Source of the DNA: Pseudomonas trivialis
Lineage (GTDB): Bacteria > Pseudomonadota > Gammaproteobacteria > Pseudomonadales > Pseudomonadaceae
Reading direction: 5' to 3'
Assembly (NCBI RefSeq): GCF_001439805.1
Contig: NZ_JYLK01000005.1
Location: 186,001-250,000 of the forward strand
DNA: 64,000 nucleotides
Under the pieces are notes generated by a model, which ran no database searches, was not told the DNA's origin, and saw nothing but the letters and a program-made list of their open reading frames with translations. Position numbers and translations under genes: made by a program. Shown here one piece after another: positions 56,417 to 64,000 of this stretch (position 1 is the first letter of the stretch; every line of letters begins with the position of its first letter).

Positions 56417-57184
56417 TTACGCTTCCCCCAGATAGGCTTTGATCACTTCAGGATTGTCGCGGATCTGCTCCGGCGTGCCGTTGGCCAGGGGCGTGCCCTG
56501 GTTGATCACCACGATGTGGTCGGAAATGCTCATGACCAGTTTCATGTCGTGTTCGATCAACAGCACCGTGGCGTTGTGTTCTTCGCGCAGCACGCTGATC
56601 AGCGCCTTGAGGTCTTCGGTTTCCCTGGGGTTCAGGCCGGCGGCCGGCTCGTCGAGCATGAGGATCCGCGGACGGGTCATCATGCAGCGGGCGATTTCCA
56701 GGCGACGTTGCTGGCCATAGGCGAGGGTGCCGGCGGGGCGGTTGGCGAATTCGGTCAGGTTGACCTTGTCCAGCCAGTACTCCGCGTATGCCATGGCCTC
56801 GCGTTCGCTTTTGCGGAACGCCGGGGTCTTGAACAGGCCGGCGAAGAAGTTGGTGTTCAGGTGCCTGTGCTGGGCGATCAGCAGGTTCTCGACTGCCGTC
56901 ATGTCCTTGAACAGGCGCACGTTCTGGAAGGTGCGCACCACACCCTTGCGGGCGATCTCGTGACCGGCCAGGCCCTGGATCGGCTGACCGTCCAGCAGGA
57001 TGCTGCCGCCGCTCGGTTTGTAGAAACCGGTGAGGCAGTTGAACACCGTGGTCTTGCCGGCGCCGTTGGGGCCGATCAGCGCCACCACCTGTTTCTCTTT
57101 CACGGTCAGGGCCACGCCGTTGACCGCCAGCAGGCCGCCGAAGCGCATGCTCAAGTTTTCGACTTTCAGGATCTCGCGGCTCAT
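56417..57184 (-). CDS. livG: Branched-chain amino acid ABC transporter ATPase LivG/BraF
   Basis: Encodes 255 residues. Walker A is GPNGAGKTT, signature [12 protein letters not shown] (the LivG variant of LSGGQ), Walker [14 protein letters not shown]. It forms the ATPase heterodimer with LivF that powers uptake of Leu, Ile and Val. Its ATG overlaps the livM stop (ATGA). Confidence 0.95.
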   Translation of the reverse strand: MSREILKVENLSMRFGGLLAVNGVALTVKEKQVVALIGPNGAGKTTVFNCLTGFYKPSGGSILLDGQPIQGLAGHEIARKGVVRTFQNVRLFKDMTAVENLLIAQHRHLNTNFFAGLFKTPAFRKSEREAMAYAEYWLDKVNLTEFANRPAGTLAYGQQRRLEIARCMMTRPRILMLDEPAAGLNPRETEDLKALISVLREEHNATVLLIEHDMKLVMSISDHIVVINQGTPLANGTPEQIRDNPEVIKAYLGEA

Positions 57185-58434
57185 TTGCGCAGCTCCATGT
57201 GTGGACGTTGCATGGGCAGCAGGCCTTGCGGGCGCCAGATCATCATCAGCACCATCATGGCGCCGAACATCAACATGCGGTATTCGCTGAACTCACGCAT
57301 CATTTCCGGCAGCAGGATCATCACGATGGCCGCAAGGATCACGCCCAGTTGCGAGCCCATGCCACCCAGCACGACGATGGCGAGGATGATCGCCGACTCG
57401 ATGAAGGTGAACGACTCCGGCGTTACCAGGCCCTGGCGCGCGGCAAAGAAGCTGCCGGCAAAACCGGCAAATGCGGCGCCTAGGGTGAACGCGGAAAGCT
57501 TGATGATGGTCGGGTTCAGGCCCAGTGCGCGGCAGGCGATTTCATCTTCGCGCAAGGCTTCCCACGCGCGACCGATTGGCATGCGCAGCAGGCGGTTGAT
57601 CACGAACAGTGCCGCCAGTGCCAGCAACAGCGCCACCAGGTAGAGGAACACCACTTTGCTTACCGGGTTGTACGCGATCCCGAAGTACTCGTGGAAGGTC
57701 TGCATGCCTTCGGCGGCGGTGCGGTCGAACGACAGCCCGAAGAACGTCGGCTTGGGGATGCTGCTGATGCCGTTGGGGCCGCCGGTGATATCGGTAAGGT
57801 TACGCAGGAACAGGCGGATGATTTCGCCGAAGCCCAGGGTCACAATCGCCAAATAGTCACCGCGCAGGCGCAGCACCGGGAAGCCCAGCAAAAAGCCGAA
57901 CGTGGCGGCCGCCATGCCGGCCAGTGGCAGGCAGATCCAGAAGCTCCAGCCCAGGTAATGCGAGAGCAGCGCGTAGGTGTAGGCACCCACGGCGTAGAAG
58001 CCCACATAACCCAGGTCGAGCAGGCCGGCCAGGCCCACCACGATGTTCAGGCCCAGGCCCAGCAGCACGTAGATCAGGATCAGGGTGGCGATATCGACCG
58101 CGCCGCGCGAGCCGAAGAACGGCCAGATCAGCGCGGCCACGATCAGGCCGATGATGATGTAGCGCTGGGTGCGCGGCAGGGTCAGGAACTGGCTGACCTT
58201 GGGCGACACCAGCGGCCCACGGTTGCCCTTGAACAAGGCACCGACCTGCTGGGTGAACAGCACGCGCAGGAACATCAGCACCGAACACAGGGCGATGATG
58301 GTCAGCGTCACGGGCCCGGTGCCATGCACTTCCAGGTTGATGCCGACAATGCTCAGCTTGAGGCCGAGCACCGGAAAGGCCACTGCCCACACCAGCAAGG
58401 CGCTGAAAAACGCCGATTTAAGATATCTGCTCAT
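57181..58434 (-). CDS. livM: Branched-chain amino acid ABC permease LivM/BraE
   Basis: Encodes 417 residues with about ten hydrophobic segments. The N-terminal extension (two spans before RGPLVSPKV) is the domain found in Pseudomonas and enteric LivM. The loop [26 protein letters not shown] is the ATPase contact. Overlaps livH and livG by 4 bases each. Confidence 0.94.
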   Translation of the reverse strand: MSRYLKSAFFSALLVWAVAFPVLGLKLSIVGINLEVHGTGPVTLTIIALCSVLMFLRVLFTQQVGALFKGNRGPLVSPKVSQFLTLPRTQRYIIIGLIVAALIWPFFGSRGAVDIATLILIYVLLGLGLNIVVGLAGLLDLGYVGFYAVGAYTYALLSHYLGWSFWICLPLAGMAAATFGFLLGFPVLRLRGDYLAIVTLGFGEIIRLFLRNLTDITGGPNGISSIPKPTFFGLSFDRTAAEGMQTFHEYFGIAYNPVSKVVFLYLVALLLALAALFVINRLLRMPIGRAWEALREDEIACRALGLNPTIIKLSAFTLGAAFAGFAGSFFAARQGLVTPESFTFIESAIILAIVVLGGMGSQLGVILAAIVMILLPEMMREFSEYRMLMFGAMMVLMMIWRPQGLLPMQRPHMELRK

Positions 58435-59354
58435 ACTTTCTCAACCTCCGGACGGCCCAGAATGCCGGTCGGACGGAACAACAGCACCAGAACCAACAGG
58501 CCGAACGCCACGACGTCCTTGTATTGGTCGCCAAAAATATCGGCACCAAACGCCTCGGCCACACCCAGCACCAGGCCACCGAGCATCGCGCCCGGAATGC
58601 TGCCGATGCCGCCCAATACCGCTGCGGTAAAGGCCTTGAGGCCCACCAGGAAACCGGCGTTGGGGTTGATCACGCCGTACTGCATGCTCAGCAGCACCGC
58701 CGCAACGGCCGCCAGCGCGGCGCCGATCACGAAGGTCAGGGCGATGATGTTGTTGGTGTTGATGCCCAGCAGGTTGGCCATCTTGATGTCTTCGGCGCAG
58801 GCCCGGCAGGCGCGGCCCAGACGGGAGCGGGAGATGAACAGCGTGAGGCCCAGCATGGCCACCAGGGTGACCACGAAGACCAGAATCTGCATGTAGGAAA
58901 TCAGCACTTCCTGTGCGCCACCCGGACCGAAGGAGAAGCTCCCCGGAATCAGGTTGGGGATGGATTTATCCTTGGAGTCCTGGGACAGCAATACGGTGTT
59001 CTGCAGGAAAATCGACATGCCGATGGCGGAAATCAGCGGGATCAGACGGTTGCTGCCACGCAGGGGGCGGTAGGCAACGCGCTCGATACTGTAGCCATAG
59101 GCACTGGTCACGACGATCGATGCCAGGAACGCAGCGGTCATCAACAGCGGCAGTGAGTGGATACCCATCATGGCCAGCCCGGCAAGGGCGATGAAGGCCA
59201 CATAGGAACCAATCATGTACACCTCGCCATGGGCGAAGTTGATCATTCCAATGATGCCGTAAACCATGGTGTAACCAATGGCTATCAAGGCATAGGTGCT
59301 GCCAATGGTCAGGCCATTAACCAGCTGTTGGAAAAAATGATAGATCTCAGGCAT
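58431..59354 (-). CDS. livH: Branched-chain amino acid ABC permease LivH/BraD
   Basis: Encodes 307 residues with eight or so hydrophobic spans. [36 protein letters not shown] is the typical LivH opening and [23 protein letters not shown] the ATPase contact loop. It follows braC after a terminator hairpin and starts the coupled HMGF block. Confidence 0.95.
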   Translation of the reverse strand: MPEIYHFFQQLVNGLTIGSTYALIAIGYTMVYGIIGMINFAHGEVYMIGSYVAFIALAGLAMMGIHSLPLLMTAAFLASIVVTSAYGYSIERVAYRPLRGSNRLIPLISAIGMSIFLQNTVLLSQDSKDKSIPNLIPGSFSFGPGGAQEVLISYMQILVFVVTLVAMLGLTLFISRSRLGRACRACAEDIKMANLLGINTNNIIALTFVIGAALAAVAAVLLSMQYGVINPNAGFLVGLKAFTAAVLGGIGSIPGAMLGGLVLGVAEAFGADIFGDQYKDVVAFGLLVLVLLFRPTGILGRPEVEKV

Positions 59355-59530
59355 TACAGCGCTCCTAAAAACCCGATACGCATTTCACTGGTGGAGTCAT
59401 GTTCCGGCCTTGCGCTGTGTTCTGTGAGCACATTTGCACAAAGCGTTTGCCAGCGAACCGCTGGTGACGGTTTTAAGATTTTCAGGTGAGCCAGCGCCCG
59501 GATCGCGGGTGACAGGCCCATAAACCTCGT

Positions 59531-59562
59531 AAAACAAAGCCCACTGCTCTCACAGTGGGCTT
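59531..59562 (-). terminator. Intrinsic terminator between braC and livH
   Basis: On the minus strand AAGCCCACTG and CAGTGGGCTT form a 10-bp stem, continued by TGTTTTACG. It lies 22 bases after the braC stop. It would give high binding-protein output with limited read-through to livH, as in the first ABC operon of this window. Confidence 0.85.
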
Positions 59563-59583
59563 GTTGGGGCAGTAACGCCTGGC

Positions 59584-60711
59584 TTACTGAGGGGAAACTT
59601 CGGTTTTTGGTTTGCCGAAGTGCCATTCGTAGACCACGAACTTGAAGTCCTTCAGGTCGCCCTTGGCATCAAAGCTCAGATCGCCGGTAGGGGTCTTGAA
59701 GGTGCCCGCGTGGATGGCTTCGGCCACTTTGGCGGTGTCTTCGCTCTTCGCGGCGGTGATACCGCCGGCGATCACTTCAACTGCCGAGTAGGCCGGGAAC
59801 ACGAATGGACCGGTCGGGTCCTGCTTGTTCTTGGCGAACTCGTCAACAATGGCCTTGTTGGCAGGGTCGGTGTCGAAGGATTTCGGCAGGGTGACCAGCA
59901 GGCCTTCGGAAGCGCCTTGGGCGATCTGCGAGATGGAGTCGTTGCCCACGCCTTCCGGCCCCATGAACTTGGCGTTCAGGCCTTTCTCTTTGGATTGACG
60001 CAGGATCAGGCCCAGCTCCGGGTGGTAGCCGCCGTAGTAGACGAAGTCGACGTTGGCTTGCTTGAGCTTCTGGATCACCGAGGAGAAGTCCTTGTCGCCG
60101 GCGTTCAGGCCTTCGAAAACGGCCACTTTCACGCCTTTCTTCTCGAGGGTCTGTTTAACGGCAGTGGCGATGCCTTCACCGTATTGCTGCTTGTCGTGCA
60201 ATACGGCGACGATTTTCGGTTTTACGTGGTCGGCGATGTAGTTGCCGGCCGCCGGGCCCTGGGCGCTGTCCAGGCCGATGGTGCGGAAGATCAGCTTGTA
60301 GCCACGGGCGGTGATTTCCGGGCTGGTGGCGGCCGGGGTAATCATGATGACGCCTTCGTCTTCATAGATGTCCGATGCCGGCTGAGTGGAGCTGGAGCAC
60401 AGGTGACCGACCACGAACTTGACGCCGTCGTTGACCACTTTGTTGGCGACCGCCACGGCCTGTTTAGGGTCGCAGGCGTCGTCGTATTCCTTGGCTTCAA
60501 GCATTTTGCCATCGACGCCGCCTTTGGCGTTGATGTCGGCGATCGCCTGCTTGGCACCCATGAATTGCATGTCGCCGTACTGCGTCACAGGACCGGTCTT
60601 GGGACCGGCGATGCCGATCTTGATGGTGTCGGCTGCGAACGAATGGCCGGCAACCCCAGCCAGGACCATAGCGGCAAACAGTTTGGAAATCTGCTTAGTA
60701 GCCTTATTCAT
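59584..60711 (-). CDS. braC: Branched-chain amino acid periplasmic binding protein
   Basis: Encodes 375 residues. Signal peptide MNKATKQISKLFAAMVLAG ending SFA at 26. The Leu/Ile/Val-binding fold begins DTIKIGIAGPKTGPVTQYGD, with the ligand region TPAATSPEITARGYKLIFRTIGLD and YYGGYHPELGLILRQ. First gene of the bra/liv operon. High expression is likely, given its own upstream region and the terminator after it. Confidence 0.96.
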   Translation of the reverse strand: MNKATKQISKLFAAMVLAGVAGHSFAADTIKIGIAGPKTGPVTQYGDMQFMGAKQAIADINAKGGVDGKMLEAKEYDDACDPKQAVAVANKVVNDGVKFVVGHLCSSSTQPASDIYEDEGVIMITPAATSPEITARGYKLIFRTIGLDSAQGPAAGNYIADHVKPKIVAVLHDKQQYGEGIATAVKQTLEKKGVKVAVFEGLNAGDKDFSSVIQKLKQANVDFVYYGGYHPELGLILRQSKEKGLNAKFMGPEGVGNDSISQIAQGASEGLLVTLPKSFDTDPANKAIVDEFAKNKQDPTGPFVFPAYSAVEVIAGGITAAKSEDTAKVAEAIHAGTFKTPTGDLSFDAKGDLKDFKFVVYEWHFGKPKTEVSPQ

Positions 60712-61049
60712 AGTGCTCCACTCATGCTGTTGTATTTTTTATAGTTCCAGCGGCCTTGTGGGCTGCAGAACCGGATCGGATATGCGGATATCCCCCGGCG
60801 GTGCCCTGGCAACTGTACCGGTACAGTGTAGAGCGCCGGTTGATCGCTTGAAAAGCTGGGGGCCGGGGGCAAATCCAGGGGGTGTCGCTTAAATGAAAGT
60901 AAAAGACAGAATTGCGGCGGGGTAATGCCAGCGTTCCGGGCAATCCCTGGCTTTCCTGACACATAATTTCGGTAACGCATTTGCAACTGGGTTTTTCTGA
61001 CTGAAGCTCAACGTTATGATTGCGCCGATTTTTCTTCAGGTGAACTCCC
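60712..61049. promoter_or_regulatory. Divergent region between braC and the DUF2288 gene
   Basis: 338 bases with no supported gene. It must hold promoters for both genes. The part next to braC is T-rich on the + strand (TTGTATTTTTTATAG); a palindrome lies at 60812 (separate entry). CAGGTGAACTCCC precedes the DUF2288 ATG. Confidence 0.6.
60812..60827. promoter_or_regulatory. Perfect 16-bp palindrome ACTGTACCGGTACAGT upstream of braC
   Basis: Fully symmetric, located 101 bases upstream of the braC ATG. The half site CTGTACC resembles those bound by GntR/MocR-type regulators. It does not have the 10-base spacing of a LexA box. No regulator gene is adjacent. A regulator operator for braC is the simplest reading. 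Confidence 0.5.
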
Positions 61050-61355
61050 ATGACGCAAGAACCTAGCACCCTCTATGCCAAGCTGCTCGGTGAAACCGCC
61101 GAAATATCCTGGAAGGAGCTTGAGCCGTTCTTTGCCAAGGGTGCCCTATTGTGGGTCGATGCCGGCCTGGATTTGATCGAGGCCGCCGAGGGAATGGCCG
61201 AGGATAACCGCGACAAAGTCGCCGCCTGGCTGGCCGCAGGTCACCTTGGCGAAGTGTCTGCGACGCGGGCGCTGGACCTGGTGGAGCGCGACCCGAGCCT
61301 GTGGGCGGTGGTGGTCTCGCCGTGGATTCTGATCCAGGAAAGGGCGGCCCAATAA
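61050..61355 (+). CDS. DUF2288 family protein, function unknown
   Basis: Encodes 101 residues. The pattern LYAKLLGETAEISWKELEPFFAKGALLWVDAGLDLIEAA with a C-terminal WAVVVSPWILIQERA fits the DUF2288 family, small acidic helical proteins common in pseudomonads and cyanobacteria. The conserved placement upstream of bra genes is also seen in P. aeruginosa. No catalytic motif is visible. Confidence 0.88.
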   Translation: MTQEPSTLYAKLLGETAEISWKELEPFFAKGALLWVDAGLDLIEAAEGMAEDNRDKVAAWLAAGHLGEVSATRALDLVERDPSLWAVVVSPWILIQERAAQ

Positions 61356-61686
61356 GTAGCCGCACAGAAAAGGTGCGTTATTTTTCGCGGGTGAAGTGTG
61401 TAGCGGAGTAACCGCTGCGGCGGTGATGGCACCTTGCCGTGGCGAAAGGTCACAGATAGGGTGACGTTAACGTCACGGGAACAGTTTTGAGCGGGAGGGC
61501 GGTCGGTAGAGATTGTTTCAGAATGTGGCAGAGCGATCATTAATGCTCGGCTGTCAGATTGTCTTCGCGAGCAGCCCGCTCACACGTGATCACATTCCTG
61601 CCGAATGAGCACGGTCAAATTGTGGGAGCGGGCTTGCTCGCGAAAAATATCAACGGCGCCACAGTTCTCATTGAATACCCGCAGCG
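61356..61686. other. Intergenic region with REP-like element
   Basis: 331 bases between convergent genes. Apart from the REP-like pair at 61564-61644 nothing could be assigned. GGTGACGTTAACGTCACGG near 61460 is a perfect 14-bp palindrome (GTGACGTTAACGTCAC) that might be an operator or chance. Confidence 0.5.
61564..61644. repeat. REP pair, family C
   Basis: TTCGCGAGCAGCCCGCTCACA and TGTGGGAGCGGGCTTGCTCGCGAA are inverted copies separated by about 36 bases. The GTGGGAGCGGGCTTGCTCGCG core differs from family A by changes that keep the stem paired, showing a separate REP subfamily. Confidence 0.8.
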
Positions 61687-63945
61687 TCACCGAATCGGCC
61701 TGACCAGGGCAGCAGGTCCCGGCTGGCTCGGCGCCAGCTCCTTGGCCGCTGAAGCCTCGGGCGCCAGCGGATTACGCAGGTGAATCCCCTGAATCACCCC
61801 AATCACCTCGTTCGCAGGCACCGCCGGGCTGAGCAGATAGCCCTGGATAAAATCGCAACCGTGCTTGTGCAACAAGTCGAACTGCGCCTGGGTTTCCACG
61901 CCCTCGGTCACCACGTTCAGATGCAGGGTGTGCGCCATTCCGATAATGGCCTGGACAATCTCGATGTCGGCGGCTGACTTGGGCAGGTCCTGGATAAATG
62001 AGCGGTCAATCTTCAGCGTGTTGAGCGGCAGTCGCTTGAGGTACGCCAGGGACGAATAACCGGTGCCGAAGTCATCGATGGCCAGGGATACCCCCAGCGC
62101 ACGAATGTGCCGCAGCAGTGCCAGCGTGCTGCTGATATTGCCCATCAACGCATTTTCCGTGACTTCCAGTTCCAGGCGGGTAGCAGCGATCCCGCTGAAA
62201 CGCAGGGCGTCCTCGACTTCATCGGCCAACTCATCACGTGCCAGGTTCAACGCCGAGCAGTTGACGGTCATGTTCAGTTCGCTGTAGCCCTTGTCAGACA
62301 GAACGCTCAAGTCGTGACAGGCCTGGCGCAATACCCAGTTATCCAGTTCGGCAATCAGCCCGTTGCTCTCGGCGATCCCGATAAAGCGATCAGGTGCCAG
62401 CAAGCCGTGTGTTGGGTGCTGCCAGCGCACCAGCGCTTCCATACGGGTGACCTTGCCCAGTTTCATGTCGAAGATCGGTTGATAGAACAGCACCAGCCCT
62501 GTGCGCTCGCGCAAGGCTGCGCGCAACTCTTCCTCCAACTGCAGTTCGAGGAAGGCGCGGGTTTTCAGGTTGGCGCTGAAGAAATTCAAGCTGTTGCGGC
62601 CCGCATCCTTGGACTGGTAGAGCGCCAGGTCTGCGGTTTTCAGCAGTTCTTCGCAGGTGACGCCGTCATCTGGAAACAGGCTGATACCAATGCTGGTGGT
62701 CATCACCATGCGCCGCCCGGCGAGTTCGATGGGCTCTTTCATCTGCTGCATGATGCGTTGGGCCAGGTGCCGCGCTTCGTCGCGGTGGTGGATGCTGATG
62801 AGGATGCAGAATTCGTCGCCGCCAAAGCGCGCCACCACATCGGCATGGCTGCGCACCGAACTCTTGATGTGGCTGGCCAGCACGGTCAGCAGTTGATCGC
62901 CTGCGTCATGCCCAAGGCTGTCGTTGATACGCTTGAAGTGGTCAATATCAAGGAAAATCACCGCCATCATGCCACTGGCAGCGGTTTTCTCCGCAAGCTT
63001 CTCCGCGAAGATCTGATTGAAACCCCGACGATTGAGCAGGCTGGTGAGTGCGTCGTAGTGGGCCACCTGCTGCAGGGAGGCACGTGCCTGGTCCAGCTCG
63101 CTGAGCAGCGCATTGACCCGGCGCAGATCGCGCTCCTTGTGCTGCAGCTTCTTGTCGGCCAGGGCGGCGCTGATGCTGCTGCCGATCACCAGCAGCGTGA
63201 TCACTGCCACCGAGAGGCCCATCTGGATTGGATTATTGTCCGAAGGTGCGGACAGGTCAGCCCCGGCAGGCACCACCATCTGCATGGCGGCCATGCCGGT
63301 GAAATGCATGCTGATGATGCCGGCGCCAAGCACCAGGCTGGCGGCGTATTTAAGCAACTGGTGAAACACCCCCGCGCCGTTGCGCAGGTAACTCGACAGC
63401 AACAGGGCCGCGAGGCTGGCGCCGATGGCGATGACTACCGACGCCGTGAACAGCCCGGCGCCGAAATACAACTGCGCCTGGGAGCGCATGGCCGCCATGC
63501 CCACGTAGTGCATCAGCGCAATGCCCATGCCCATCCACAGTGACGCCAGCAGGTACTGGTCAAAGCGCAGGGTCGCGTGGCTGAGGGTTTTCATGGCGAA
63601 CAGCGACGCGATCAAGGCGATCAGCAGCGAGACGAACGTCATGATCAATTCATAGTGAATGGCGATCGGCACCTGAAATGCCAGCATGCTGATGAAGTGG
63701 GTGGACCAGATGCCGCCCGCCAGGCACCCGGCGCCCAGCCAGCGCCAGTGGCGGCGCGCGGTGGGGTCTTCGACGTGGCCGACGCGCTCGGCCATGTCCA
63801 GCGTGCCGAAACCGGCCGCACAGGCGACCAGGTAAGCCAGCAGCACCAGAAAAGGGTTATGACTGCAATTGAGTAATAAGTGCCCGTTGTGCGGAAGGTC
63901 GGTGAAAAAGTGCAGACCCAGCCATTCCATAGCATGTCCCGTCAT
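61687..63945 (-). CDS. MHYT-GGDEF-EAL cyclic-di-GMP signalling protein
   Basis: Encodes 752 residues. Seven membrane segments make an MHYT sensor (repeats in THFISMLAF, MHYVGMAAM and MHFTGMAAMQ), thought to bind a metal and sense gas or redox state. A GGDEF domain follows with intact RFGGDEF, then an EAL domain with MEALVRW, NLARDEL, DDFGTGYSSL and a retained EGVETQAQ. Both catalytic sites look intact, so it could make or break c-di-GMP. A close relative is MucR of P. aeruginosa. The start may be the ATG at 63930 (MEWLGLH) instead of 63945. Confidence 0.9.
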   Translation of the reverse strand: MTGHAMEWLGLHFFTDLPHNGHLLLNCSHNPFLVLLAYLVACAAGFGTLDMAERVGHVEDPTARRHWRWLGAGCLAGGIWSTHFISMLAFQVPIAIHYELIMTFVSLLIALIASLFAMKTLSHATLRFDQYLLASLWMGMGIALMHYVGMAAMRSQAQLYFGAGLFTASVVIAIGASLAALLLSSYLRNGAGVFHQLLKYAASLVLGAGIISMHFTGMAAMQMVVPAGADLSAPSDNNPIQMGLSVAVITLLVIGSSISAALADKKLQHKERDLRRVNALLSELDQARASLQQVAHYDALTSLLNRRGFNQIFAEKLAEKTAASGMMAVIFLDIDHFKRINDSLGHDAGDQLLTVLASHIKSSVRSHADVVARFGGDEFCILISIHHRDEARHLAQRIMQQMKEPIELAGRRMVMTTSIGISLFPDDGVTCEELLKTADLALYQSKDAGRNSLNFFSANLKTRAFLELQLEEELRAALRERTGLVLFYQPIFDMKLGKVTRMEALVRWQHPTHGLLAPDRFIGIAESNGLIAELDNWVLRQACHDLSVLSDKGYSELNMTVNCSALNLARDELADEVEDALRFSGIAATRLELEVTENALMGNISSTLALLRHIRALGVSLAIDDFGTGYSSLAYLKRLPLNTLKIDRSFIQDLPKSAADIEIVQAIIGMAHTLHLNVVTEGVETQAQFDLLHKHGCDFIQGYLLSPAVPANEVIGVIQGIHLRNPLAPEASAAKELAPSQPGPAALVRPIR

Positions 63946-64000
63946 TGCGCAGTTGCGTCACGGCCTACGGCGATGACCTATGAGGACGAGTATAGAAGGC
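63946..64000. other. Upstream edge of the MHYT-GGDEF-EAL gene
   Basis: 55 bases up to the window end. No gene is visible; it should carry part of the promoter of the preceding minus-strand gene. Confidence 0.5.

Noticed and set aside
60812..60827. LexA (SOS) box upstream of braC
   Set aside because: The CTG...CAG halves are 8 bases apart rather than 10, and braC is not an SOS gene; kept only as an unidentified palindrome.

Overview
The window reads as a chromosomal segment of a fluorescent pseudomonad, most likely the Pseudomonas fluorescens group. The evidence is gene order: lpxB-rnhB-dnaE-accA-tilS-pyrG-kdsA-eno-ftsB-ispD, then a GfnR-type LysR gene, frmA-fghA, ispF-truD-surE-pcm-nlpD-rpoS follows the Pseudomonas arrangement. 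The proteins are Pseudomonas-like, G+C is high, and the typical fluorescens REP family (core GTGGGAGGGGGCTTGCTCCC) recurs between genes. No tRNA, rRNA, CRISPR array, insertion sequence or prophage was seen.

Region 1 (1-20.5 kb) is a core housekeeping block, almost all on the + strand: end of lipid A synthesis (lpxB), replication (rnhB, dnaE), fatty acid synthesis (accA), tRNA modification (tilS, truD), CTP, KDO and glycolysis (pyrG, kdsA, eno), division (ftsB), MEP isoprenoid steps (ispD, ispF), formaldehyde detoxification (frmA, fghA and their LysR regulator), and the stationary-phase surE-pcm-nlpD-rpoS run. Immediately after rpoS a REP element marks a junction: the next genes are csp and dcd, not the rsmZ/fdxA neighbours remembered from other pseudomonads.

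Region 2 (20.6-32.4 kb) holds csp, dcd and a small proline-rich ORF. It then holds a four-gene ligase-associated DNA-repair system (MBL exonuclease, ATP-dependent ligase, Lhr-type helicase, PdeM nuclease). That system is split in two by an Aot/His-type basic amino acid ABC operon carrying an M14-like deacylase gene.

Region 3 (32.6-47.0 kb) has a QuiP-type N-terminal nucleophile acylase lipoprotein, two SEC-C motif proteins around a LEA-type lipoprotein, a secreted collagen-like protein, a CopD-like membrane protein, DinG, a secreted GH-A glycosidase, an EstB-like esterase, an OmpA-like lipoprotein with a histone-H1-like tail, PdxH and a SlyB-like lipoprotein.

Region 4 (47-55.6 kb) is the most accessory. 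It contains an orphan immunity-like gene preceded by what looks like the amputated tail of a toxin, NhaA, a Cds1-like PLP enzyme, a COG2509 flavoprotein, a lipoprotein, a LysR pseudogene remnant, and a compact bufferin-like RiPP operon: DUF2282 precursor, DUF692 MNIO enzyme, DUF2063 partner and DoxX. This last is the most interesting system in the window.

Region 5 (55.7-64 kb) is the complete branched-chain amino acid ABC operon (braC-livHMGF), a DUF2288 gene and an MHYT-GGDEF-EAL cyclic-di-GMP protein. Several operons show an intrinsic terminator between the binding-protein gene and the permease genes, and one (ispF) has a terminator hairpin abutting the start codon.
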